From assembly GCA_002803225.1 (NCBI GenBank), contig NXFV01001584.1, forward strand, positions 1 to 64,000: 64,000 nt of DNA, read 5' to 3'. The position numbers were made by a program, and so were the translations under genes. Shown piece after piece: positions 1-9,748 of this stretch (position 1 is its first letter; each line of letters starts with the position of its first letter). This DNA is from Gamarada debralockiae. Taxonomy: Eukaryota; Ascomycota; Leotiomycetes; Helotiales; Hyphodiscaceae. The notes below the pieces were generated by a model. The model did not search any database, was not told the origin of the DNA, and saw only the letters and a program-made list of their open reading frames with translations.

Positions 1-235
1 TCGCAGACCGAGCCCGAGTGGCCCTTGAGCGCGCCGCGCGCCGCTCCCGTCGCAGCGTCCCAGAGCCTGACCGTCTTGTCGTACGATGCCGACGCTACCA
101 GCTTGCCGTCCGGCGAGAACGCGATGCCGTAGACCAAGTGCGAGTGGCCCTCGAGCGTGCCGCGCGCCGCTCCCGTCGCAGCGTCCCAGAGCCTGACCGT
201 CTGTCGTCCGATGCCGATGCTACCAGCTTCCCATC
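1..235 (-). repeat. 126-bp tandem repeat encoding 42-residue WD40 units
   Basis: Nearly two units are visible, and the array continues off the left edge. The segment around 12-110 and that around 138-236 match almost base for base. Differences include a c/t change in 'gagcgcgccg' versus 'gagcgtgccg' and one T missing near 201. Such near-identity between internal repeats is the known hallmark of rapidly evolving WD40 arrays in fungal NLR-like allorecognition proteins (HNWD family). Confidence 0.85.
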
Positions 236-1764
236 TAGTGAGCTGCGTGTAATATTTGGCACTAGTTGCAGTGTAGGCGGAGACTCTTCAATAGGCGATG
301 GATTCACCAAGATATCTGGTTTAAGCATAGATGGTGTTGCTTCCTCTGCTGTGGCTAGTTGCTTGGCTGTTGTCTCGGAATCTGAAGTAGGGAGCGGCTT
401 GCGAGTGATTGTTGAGTAGTTAGAAACAGAAGATAAGTTGGTGTTCGATGCAGAGAGTGTTTGTACAGAAGATTCCGTATCAGAGGAGTTCGTATGCGAA
501 GACGAAGGCGGTAGACACGATTTGAGGCCACCGTGGGAGGCTGTATTGTAACTTATGACAGAGAGAGTGAGCTCTGAAAGTCTGGATGTCGCCTGATCCA
601 GTTGTGAAATATCTCCTGAGAGCCTTCCGGTGTTAGAGCCTAGGAGCAATTCAGTCAGCCTATGGAGTTGAACTAAGAGAGAGAATGTATTTCCAAACCC
701 ACCCGAGATAATCCATGTGTGATTTAGTGCTTGTGATGCTGAAGGCCTCTCCTTTGGATGCGTCACAAGAAGTTCCCGGATGAATTTAGAGCCTAAGCTT
801 TTGATCCCGCTATCAAAAAGAGGGTCATAAGGAAATAACGACTTGTCTTCGCAATACTTCATCAGGGATCTACCTGGCGGAAATGGAACAACGCCGGTAA
901 CTAATCGATACGTAATGCATCCGACCGCCCACAGGTCGACAGCATTAGTATATTCCCCGCTTGGTACATCCGTGTCTAAGAAGTTAAGAATTTCAGGAGC
1001 CATGTAAGACTGAGTTCCACTCTTTGTGTGATACGCCGTGGTCTCGGTCAATCTCTTGCTCAATCCAAAGTCGGCAAGCTTAACCCACCATTCGGGCGGA
1101 CCATTTACTACCAAAACGTTCTGCAACACGACGATATTAGTATATAAGACGCTGAAAGGCGGCTATCATAGTGGCCATTTACCTGCGGCTTAAGGTCGCG
1201 ATGTGCAAAAGACTCTGCGTGCATAATCTCCAGTCCCAAAAGTATCTGTTGAGTAATATCTCGAACCTCAATTTCTGGTATTTTTCCAGAATGTGCCGCC
1301 ACATTCCTTTCGAGATCTCCTAGCGGAACATATTCCATTGCCAGGAAGACGTCAGAGCCATCTTTGAACCAGCCAAAAAAGTCAACAAACACGGCAGCTT
1401 CTCTGTACTATCAAGAATCAGCGACATGCGAAAGATAAATTTGCATCCAAATTTGACTTACCTTGGGCTTCGAGAATTCCAACAGCGCCTTTAACTCCTT
1501 CTCACATTCATCATTGCTCAGAATTATACTTGTTGTTGCGATCCTTTTGACCGCTCTTGCTTTCCCATCCTCTTTATTTTTCTCTAGGCGCACTTCCCCA
1601 AAACCTCCGCGACCCAAGAACTGCTCGACCTGCCATATCTTCGTTTGCGGTCTTCGTCTGATATTTCTCGCAGGGTCTGTTATGTAATGTATTTCCTCCA
1701 CTCGGTCTTTATAGACTGTCGCGTTGATTTGCCAGTGCTCGATGTCGGACTTGGAGGGCATCAT
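1..1764 (-). CDS. Ser/Thr protein kinase with C-terminal near-identical WD40 repeats (partial, frameshifted)
   Basis: Three exons are readable: 1764-1462, 1407-1183 and 1120 to the window edge, with introns 1461-1408 (GTAAGT...TAG) and 1182-1121 (GTAAAT...CAG). The kinase has a glycine loop (GRGGFGEV), the VAVK-type lysine (RAVKRI), HRDLKPQNVLV, DFGLSK and an APE-like MAPEIL, so it looks catalytically competent. After a Ser/Thr-rich linker of about 150 residues, WD40 repeats begin ([12 protein letters not shown], then the [13 protein letters not shown] signature in another frame). Units repeat at exactly 126 bp (42 residues) and are almost identical in DNA; they are visibly GC-rich, unlike the kinase exons. 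The first unit lacks one T near 201 compared with the next, which shifts the frame and gives a stop at 95; this is either an inactivating mutation or an assembly error. The start is uncertain: the open frame runs upstream from the first ATG (1764) to a TAG near 1834, so an extra 5' exon is possible. Divergent from the HeLo-pseudokinase gene at 2210. Confidence 0.8.
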
Positions 1765-2209
1765 TCGCAAGTAAGGATTTGAGGAGTCTCGAGCGCTAGG
1801 CTCGCGGTTTCCAGGCGGTGTTCGAACAGGCTACCGTATATGCCGTCCGCAGCAACATCTGAGAGCGGAACAACGAGAAGGGAATCGATTCGATCTCAGA
1901 TGTGCTTGATAATTTCATTCGGACGGTGTTGTTGTCACCATCTATTCTCATTCCGACCTACAATCAATTGAGGTTCAACTGTTGCCCCGCTTTTCCTTTC
2001 TCGGGTAGGGTGGGGGCGCTTTGCCTGCCTGGCAGCCACTCGATTTCCAGGGGGTTATTTTTCAGCTTTGCTTCAGGGCCAATCAACATTAAAAGACACA
2101 AACAAACACCCCTACACAAATCCTTTGTCATGTTTGACGCAAGAATAAGAACGATTCAAAGCGACATAGGGAGCATCTCTGTCCAAAAGTTTCCATATCA
2201 ACAACAATT
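1765..2209. promoter_or_regulatory. Divergent intergenic region between kinase-WD40 and HeLo-pseudokinase genes
   Basis: About 445 bp separate the two start codons, so both promoters must lie here or overlap the 5' UTRs. Up to about 70 bp next to the kinase start may still be coding, because that frame is open. I see no clear TATA box or operator. An ORF at 1902-2231 crosses the region but ends just after the real start at 2210 in another frame and has no recognisable domain. Confidence 0.5.
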
Positions 2210-3968
2210 ATGGAGCTCGGGACGGCCCTAGCCGTTGTCGCATTTGCCGATCAATGTCTTAAGTAAGGGCGAACCGTTATTCCTAAATCTAAAGACTAAT
2301 CACGACCAGATATGGCAACAAATTTGTCAAAAGATGCCGAAGCTATCTTCACGCAGAGGAAGAAGCAGCCGAACTGCTTGTCTCTATCGAAAGCAATTGG
2401 GTAAAGATGGAGACTCAAATTGAAATCCTGAAAAGGATAGCAGGCAGCTTAAACAAAAGACTGCAAGATACGCAGTCTCAAGTTCTGTCTCAGCTTGAGG
2501 GAAAGCTCAAGACGGCCAGTTTAATTATCGACCAGATCCTGAACGAGAAGAGGGAGGATGAAAAAGCAAAGAAAGATAAACGGAAGCATGATGGTCGGGA
2601 TATCGCGACAATGATGAAGGGCCTAGGGGACATGAGAGCATCGAAGAAAGCGAAATACGTCTTCAAAAAGAGTGCGCTCTACCAGATTGTCGACGAAATC
2701 GAGAAGTGGCAAGCAAGATATGACCCTACCTGGATCTTGATTATGCAGATGTCGATTGGCGACATTGATGAAGGACTTCACGAGCAGCAGAAGAAGCTTG
2801 AGTGCCAGCAAATCCCTATCATAGCAGCAGCGAAAGGAATTCGCGATGCTGCAAGAGCGATCCAAGATGAAAAAGTTGAGGACCAACAGTCTATTTGGAT
2901 CGATCATCTTGACCTAAAACCATCAAGTATTCCCCACTCTTCCGTCCAGTTATCAACTTTACAAGACGCGAAAGAGACGGTTCTTATCGATACCATGATC
3001 TCTAACCCCGCAGCCAGTGCCCAAAAAACTATCAAAGAGGTCCGAAATCTAGCCCGCATTTTAGCAGAAGTTGACCCTTCTACTTTCGGTCTGCTGAAAT
3101 GCCGAGGAGTGATCAAGGTCGCAACCGCGAAAGAGTCATCACCCTGGGGACCACCCCCTTTAGGCTTCAAGTTCATTCTCAACATTCCTCCGCAACTCTC
3201 TAATCCTCGAAGCCTACGAACCGTCCTTCTTCCCGGGACTTCTTATCCCCTTGACGAGCGTTTAAACCTGGCAAAGAGACTTACCAGTTCGATTCTCTTT
3301 GTGCATACTGTTCAATTTGTACACAAGAACATACGACCTGAGACCATAATTGTCTTCCAAAACGAATACTCGGATATATCAGCCCCATTTCTTGCGGGCT
3401 TCGAGCAATTCCGTATTGAGGATGGCAATACCTATCGGGCAGGAGATGATATTTGGGAACATAACCTTTGTAAATCCCTCTCAACTTCCCCGTGATTATG
3501 CTAACCAGCTATCTGCCAGATCGTCATCCAAGCCGCCAAGGCACGCATCCTGAAGTAGATTACCAAATGCAACACGACATCTACAGTCTAGGTGTCGTCC
3601 TCTTAGAAATCGGCTTGTGGACATCGTTCGTGCTCTACGGTCCAGAGGAGGACTCTCCTTCTTCCGTTCCACACAACATACTTGGGCCGGCAGACTTAGT
3701 GCAGCCTGGAAATCCCCTAGGTGACGCGCCTCAAAACAAGCAGAAGCTCGAAGATCTTGCCGCAAGGGAGCTACCAGCCCGATTAGGGAGGCGATATACT
3801 GATATCGTGCTGCTTTGCTTGCGATGTTTGGATCCAGGAAGTGGTGTCGATCAGGACGACAAGGGATTCGGAGTAGGTGCTGCAGACTGGACAGATGAAG
3901 ACGGCGTCGTGATTGGGGTAAGATATATTGAGAATGTGCTGGAGAAGATGCAGGAAATTACCATGTAA
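2210..3968 (+). CDS. HeLo/MLKL-like helical domain plus pseudokinase protein
   Basis: Exons 2210-2262, 2310-3469 and 3520-3968 (introns 47 and 50 nt, GTAAGG...CAG and GTAAAT...CAG with a GCTAAC branch site) give 553 aa. The N-terminus (MELGTALAVVAFADQCLKYG) and the following charged helices up to about residue 180 resemble HeLo-like four-helix bundles of fungal cell-death executioners and MLKL. The C-terminal part, from about residue 240, is kinase-fold but degenerate. HKNIRPETI (about 356-364) replaces HRDLKPEN, LAGFEQFR replaces DFG, and no VAIK lysine or glycine loop is recognisable; the helix motif DIYSLGVVLLEIGLW is kept. This is the helix bundle plus pseudokinase layout of MLKL. It is divergently paired with an active kinase-WD40 gene. 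A role in regulated cell death or allorecognition is inference from architecture and context. Confidence 0.85.
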
Positions 3969-4122
3969 AGCCTTGGTACTTTCATAGAAATATTCAGTAC
4001 AGATATCAGCCGAAGTACAAGAGAACGGACTTTGCGAATGAATACTGCGCAGACTCTATTTACTTCGAATATGACTGCGATACAATGTACTTGAGCCACA
4101 ATACCATGAAAGCCTGGTATTC

Positions 4123-4725
4123 TTGTTGGATAGATCAGCCTTACGTTTATCGCACGCAGTATGCGCCAACCACAAGTTCAAAAAGCAAGACAATGTGTCG
4201 CAAACTGCATTCTCTTGCTTTCGATGCAGAATTACCGGTCCACGGATCTATCCATTCCACTCCTGGCTACTCTTACATGGTTCCACATCCATATTATGCA
4301 AACAACTGGCCGACAAGCTACTGGAGTTCGCCCACTTGGAAGAAATCGTCATTGCCCTCAAAGAAAGTCACATGACGACCAGTGATGGGAGGTTATCTTC
4401 GATTCGTTTTCACGATCCAAACTCTGGGACTGGGATCGCAGCTCTGCTCCAAGAGGTGACTAAACTGTTGGACAAAGAACTCCAAAAGAAGAGTCGTGGC
4501 AGAGAGGCTCAGGCTGCGCATGTTTTGGAAAATATTCGCAGGAATTTGGGCAGTATACCGGGCCTGGATACAACGGCATTTGAATCTAAAGTGAAACCAC
4601 AGGTGATTCGGATGATGATGACGAGAATGAGGCCAACATCAAGTGCAGGATCAGGTACTGAAGAAGATGGATTTTCTTATGTTGATCCATCCAAATGTCA
4701 ACGGCCCAAAACATGTCTCAAGTAG
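4123..4725 (+). CDS. Hypothetical protein downstream of the HeLo-pseudokinase gene
   Basis: An open frame of about 200 codons is present. The second half (from about residue 65) has credible helical, charged composition (KQLADKLLEFAHLEEIVIAL, then ALLQEVTKLLDKELQKK and HVLENIRRNLGSIP), with a Gly/Ser/acidic tail. The first half reads less convincingly; two other frames are also open there, so an unseen intron, another start or decay is likely. I do not recognise the family. It lies 154 bp after the stop of the HeLo-pseudokinase gene on the same strand, so it could be a third component of that locus or a 3' remnant of a duplicated copy. Confidence 0.35.
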   Translation: MLDRSALRLSHAVCANHKFKKQDNVSQTAFSCFRCRITGPRIYPFHSWLLLHGSTSILCKQLADKLLEFAHLEEIVIALKESHMTTSDGRLSSIRFHDPNSGTGIAALLQEVTKLLDKELQKKSRGREAQAAHVLENIRRNLGSIPGLDTTAFESKVKPQVIRMMMTRMRPTSSAGSGTEEDGFSYVDPSKCQRPKTCLK

Positions 4726-4790
4726 CAAAGGCCTCGGTGCAAGGCTTGTGTATTCATTAAGGCTTCTTTAGGAGGTCTAGTAGCTTTGAT

Positions 4791-5725
4791 TTATCTTTCA
4801 AGTGACGCCCACTTCTCTATTCTACTCGGCCGGGTACATATAAATCCCTCGCCATTAAGGCTCAAGAATTCATCTCCTTTCACATCATTTCCTCCCAGCC
4901 GCCAACGCCATACTAATAAGCAATCCCTCCCATCATCATGTTCCTCCCTAACAATCTTCCCCAACACTCTCCTCACATCCTCCAGCGATCCCTTGAATTC
5001 GCCGTCCTGAATGCTCTGCTTCAACGCATTGATCAACCACACCGCACTAGGATTCTTCCCCTCAAACCAGAAATTCACAAATTCCTCCGTTGTATTCGCC
5101 CCATGCTCGAACTTCACCCTCACAACATCACTCCTCACTTCCTTCAAACCTGCAGTATGCAACGCGTTTTCTAGCTCTGGCACAGTATACCAAGCGTCCG
5201 CATCATGCGACTTCGGCACTTCGTACGCCATATCCACAGCACTGCACGCTTTGGCCCACGATTTCAGGAAGTCGTTCTCCTTGTCCCAGATCCCGAGCCC
5301 GAGGACACCACCTGGTTTCAGGACGCGACACAATTGTTCGACAACACCTTGACCGTCGGGGAGGAATTGGATCATCAATGTGCTGAGCACTTGGCTAAAC
5401 GTCTCATCTCTAATTCTGTCCATCTTGGATGCATCAAGGATCTTGTTCGGGAGTTTGGCCTGCTCGATGAGAGACAGCATGCCAGGTGCGGTGTCCCCAG
5501 CGACAATGGAAAGAGAGGGAAGCGGGCCGCGAGTGAGCGGGTCAGGACTCCATCACCGGCTCCGACGTCTAAGGTATTCGAGTTTAGAGAGGAATAGGGA
5601 TGCATGCTGTCTGTAATATCCACGAGTCGTTCGGCTGCTTGCTGGGTCATGTTACTGACGACCGAGTAAGAAGTCTCCGCGATGGCAGACCAGCGGTCCG
5701 CTGCAAATCTTCTTTTCTCGACATG
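4791..5725 (-). pseudogene. SAM-dependent methyltransferase (Methyltransf_11 type), frameshifted
   Basis: The frame 5650-5375 carries motif I (TLDVGAGDGVLTRSL). The frame ending at 4791 carries the rest: VLSTLMIQFLPDG, the post-motif II loop RVLKPGGVLGLGIWDKE and a C-terminal half typical of class I methyltransferases acting on small molecules. The join needs one extra base in the run near 5513-5520, where a reading FP-LSIVAGDTAPGML is interrupted; no splice signals fit. A second frame change is needed near 5700 to join an N-terminal ATG (about 5727) to the RWSAIAETSY stretch. Two breaks suggest a decayed gene, though indel errors in the assembly could mimic this. Substrate unknown. Confidence 0.65.
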
Positions 5726-5841
5726 ATGAAGGTGGATCTTTGAGATGTATTGAAGGGAATGGATGGAAGGAATTTTCTTCTCTTTCGGCCGTTCCTAGCA
5801 GCTAGCTGTAACGCGACGTGATTCTCGAGGAGGTGGAACAT

Positions 5842-6313
5842 TTACAAGTTCTGTCTTTGATTAAGCTTGTTTGGTAGCCGTAAGCCTTGTCAGCGCTGTC
5901 GAATAGCACAACTCAGCTCTAACTTTATTCGCTCGTGAGTAAGGCAAGGACATTGTTCGAAATGGGAAAGGTTAATGACTTGTCGCGAGAATCGGCCGAA
6001 AGTGTCAGCCCTACGTAACGACCTTTGCAGAGCTGCCGGACGGATTGAAATGTCACTTGAAGGATTATGCGACGAAAGGTTGTCGTACCAGAAACCAATG
6101 TGATACTCAAAGGATATCATACGCTGCTATCTTCACTTGAAAAGTTGAGTTTCAAAGCTGTGGCTCCGGTAAGCCGGTAGTGCGAGAAGCGGTACCATAG
6201 TTTCAATGTATCCGTATTTCCCTAACGCAAAGCATGTACGTACCATTCCACCTTCCCTAGTAACCTCCTCATGCGCCGGGCCTTTCGCGCCATCCCATTC
6301 TCGATCAGTCAGC
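5842..6313. other. Intergenic region, nothing recognised
   Basis: Only short shadow ORFs. This lies 5' of the decayed methyltransferase and 3' of the MFS transporter; no RNA gene or repeat seen. Confidence 0.5.
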
Positions 6314-8419
6314 TCACATACTATGGACCTTCGAATTCCTCGTCCACTTCCTGAACGTCTTGCCATAATACCAGAAAATAATGGCCGTCAAACACCACAA
6401 TATAATCAAGCTCATGTTCGTCATAATGGGAGGTATATATCCGCTCTTGATGATCCATGGGGTGATGAACTTCGAGAATCCGTAGCCCCAGACATTCTTG
6501 TTGACAGTGATGGCTACGAATATTGAGCCTGCAACCGGCTTGTAGGAGTCGATGGAGTAGGTTGACGAGATGGAGGGGAGAGCTGCAACTTGGATGCCGG
6601 CACAGGTGTAGCCAATTATCACGATTATCTATTAATTCGATCAGTAAGAAAAAACACTCCTAGAGAGCGGAGAGATTATGCTTACCTTCCAGTCCCAGTG
6701 GTGCTGGTACCCAACAGCTACAACGACATTTCCAATAATCATGAGAATGACATACGGGACCATGGCTAACAATCTCATCTCAGGCTCTCTGATACCCCTA
6801 TTCCTCTTCGTCAACCTCGCTGCAACAAGATCGCTCAGCGGTCCAGCGGTAAACAATCCAATCATGGCACCAATCAAGATGGCGAAGTTGAAGAACCCAA
6901 TTTTAGTCGAAGTGAAGTTGTAGGGCGGTGCAGCAAATGCTTGGGATTGAGTGAGGTTCAAAGTTAGGAATGAGGAAGCGGTCCAAGAGACGACGAAGGC
7001 AGAGAATTCGACGATGGGAAAGAGCGACAAATACCATGGCATCCAGAGTTCCATAAAGAAGTTGCCCTCGTACGGTTGCCAAAGTCTCCATTGAGCCTTG
7101 GAGGGAGTGCCGCGGCCGAGCCAAGGATCATTGTGTGTATGCACGTGCGATAAATTGGCTGCGTTTCCTTCCACTACAGCCGGTTGCTGAGCTTGAACTG
7201 GTGCGTCCTTTTCGGGATCAGTATGGTCTACTGCTGATGTATGGTTATCATTCTGCGAAAAGGCTTCTTCGACTTGCTCAGCCGAGCCTGATTTCAGGGG
7301 CGGAGTCGAAGAGACCGTGCTGTTTTGGGGTGCAAAGTTGCGGTTGAATTTCGTTTCTGGGAAGAGGAATATGCAACAAATTGAGGTGAAGGCAAGGAGT
7401 GCGGTATTCAGCCACCAGAAACTTCGCCAGCCCAAGTTCTGTGCCATAGGCCCTGAAATGATAGGTCCAACCTGCAGATGTCAGCCATGTTGATACGTCT
7501 TTGCGAGACCAACATACCATCAGAGAGCCGAAATAGAAGGCAAAGTAGAGAGTCTGATACTTTCCTCGATCGTGGAGGAAGATGACGTCTGCGATGATGG
7601 TGGGTTGTGCTGTCTCAGCTGGTCCAGCTCCGATGCCGTTGAGTCTGGGAAATCATAAGCCCTTTCATCTTCCACTCATTTCAAATCACTTACATGCAAG
7701 CTCCCATGAAACTGCTGTAAGTATTTGCCCTCGCTCTCCAAATACTGCTGCCGAAGCATATCATTGTTGAGAGAATGAGGACTGGCCGTCTGCCGAAGCA
7801 TGTTTGAATAGGTACCCTAACAGAGTCTTGTTAGTGAGCTAATATCTCAAGAGACGTGACAACGTACCAGATGAAGTTACTGAAACCAAGAACCAGAATG
7901 GCAATACCAGTAAATTGTACGACGTCAGCGAGATCATGGTGGAAGGCCTCGATGTAGTCGCCAAACATGGGTGCCTGCGTGTACTGTGTTAGCATTTAGG
8001 ACTCAAGTAGGACTCGTAGGAAAGCAATTATGTACGAACCAATGCCAATGGTCCAAAGCCTTGAGAGAATGAAACTAATGTCGAACAAAACATGGCCGAG
8101 GCTTTCCAGAAGGGGGTCCAATTCTGCGGATTTGTTATCAGCTCCAATGTCCAGTCGTGAGTGGCGGCCGACTTACGAGAGGATCATGTTTATCGTCACT
8201 GGGCTGAGGAACCAACACCGAGTGTCCCCCAGCAGCAGACTTGACGAAATGATGCGTTCCAACATCTACCATAATCTCAGTTCCAGGATAGATATCAGTG
8301 TGCAGCTCTTGCTCCAACTCGCGCAAAGCCTATGAAGTAAGAATAAAAGTCAGCACAAATTCACCACCACATGAAATGAGCAAACAGCTTACTCTCTCAT
8401 CAAGATTCTGATCCATGAT
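6314..8419 (-). CDS. MFS transporter, DHA1-type drug/metabolite exporter-like
   Basis: Eight exons: 8419-8393, 8329-8177, 8123-8040, 7974-7868, 7816-7694, 7644-7518, 7471-6686 and 6628-6314. The introns are 46-65 nt; one uses the unusual donor GTTCGT at 8039. Together they give 573 aa with no internal stop. The N-terminal cytosolic tail contains HHFVKSAAGG and VLVPQPSDDKHDPLNW, a signature of a fungal DHA1-like MFS subfamily. The signature loops GRRPVLILST (loop 2-3) and NGIGAGPAETAQPTIIADV are present. A hydrophilic central loop (about residues 275-350) separates the two six-helix halves, as is usual. It should act as a plasma-membrane proton antiporter, but the substrate cannot be read from sequence. 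No biosynthetic cluster surrounds it; its downstream neighbour is the decayed methyltransferase. Confidence 0.92.
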
Positions 8420-9745
8420 GACCGTTTGTTTTCGTAATGGCTTCTCGGGAAACGGCTCTTGAATTTTGCGATTGAGAGTGTCACAACCTCAAGAAGTGAA
8501 CTGTCGCAAACTACTGAAGCTGTTGGGAGCGGAGTTTGTTTACTACTTAAGTCTCCCAAGTCGACCCCCTCCCCTGTTCAATACCATGTGCTTCCCATGT
8601 CAAGGATCATGACAAGTACTGATAAAGCAAGCCTCGAGACGCGGGATTGCTGTACGGCATTTAATCCATTGGACCTCACTCAATCTCGCGGTGGTAGATG
8701 GCGGTTAGGCCTGTAGATACCCTGAAGCCATCCGTGCAGCCCCTGTAGACTCGTGTCAAAAAGACCTCGCTAACCCCGCAGGAACTGGGCTCCTTGCCGG
8801 GGGCTTTTCCGCTCATGGGGAGCTCCTCACCCTAATCATTCGCGGAGAGCGTGGAGATTTTGGGGAAGGTGGGTGGGGCGAAAGCTTGACTTGGCAGCAA
8901 TCGGCCCTGTCAGTTCCAATCATATGCGCGCTTTTTTAGTTTGACATCACTGGTGTAAGACATAGAAGTATCCCCAGAAGAAACCTAAAGTTAAATCTGG
9001 AATTGGAACCGGGGAACTTGTTCCCCCTAACGTGGGAATTCCGTGGTAAAAAGCCGCTGTGCGAATTTGATGATTGAGCGGCAAGAGGTGTTCTATGCCG
9101 AGATTAAAATGAGCAGCCGTTCAGATCGTTGTGAGTGAATTTTCAAAATGTCGTGGGTATCAGCGGAATGTTTGACAGTTCTTCCCGTTCTCCAGAATAT
9201 GGGGCAAGGATGTCTACACCCATTTAGCTGCTTGCCGAAATATTTGCCGACACTTCTCAACTTCTATTTTCCCTCATTCCTGCCCCTTTTGGAAGACATC
9301 GATACATATGAAATGCCTCCTTGACAATTCTTCGGCCCTATGGGTGCGCCTACGGAAAATTCCGCGTAGATGTAATTCGGGGAGGATATTTCAAGCAATC
9401 AACGACAGCCTTGGCCAGTTTCATCCCGGAAGCTTCCACATGAGCAAAAAACAACCCTTGCGAAGACCCAGGGACTTGGAAATCCGGATCAGATGGAATC
9501 GTCCAGTGGCTTTCTCGGTAATCCGAACCTAGATTTCTGCTGAATGATTATCCGCTCGGCTCCCACATGAATACTCCTGTGTTTTGCTAGTTGCTATTTG
9601 CGATGAGTAGATTTTCCATGCCTCCCAGTTCATTTCTCGGGTAGCTTGAGCCACTCCTCACCTCTAATACTAGCATGGGATACACGTGGAAAGAAACTAT
9701 CCTTCTTGTAAGTAAATGAGAAACATGCAAACAGCTTTTCTTCCG
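8420..9745. other. Gene-free region upstream of the MFS transporter
   Basis: It should hold the MFS promoter. The only ORFs (for example 8459-8716 and 9308-9532) are short and have no domain or splice context. No repeats or RNA genes recognised. Confidence 0.5.
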
Positions 9746-9748
9746 ACT

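Noticed and set aside
18..419. 133-codon plus-strand ORF over the WD40 array
   Set aside because: It is the antisense shadow of the GC-rich WD40 repeats; repeats of its own sequence come from the 126-bp units.
2407..3495. Stand-alone 362-aa protein starting METQIEIL
   Set aside because: Adding the 53-nt exon at 2210 and the intron 2263-2309 gives a typical HeLo-like N-terminus; splicing 3470-3519 restores the kinase-fold C-terminus.
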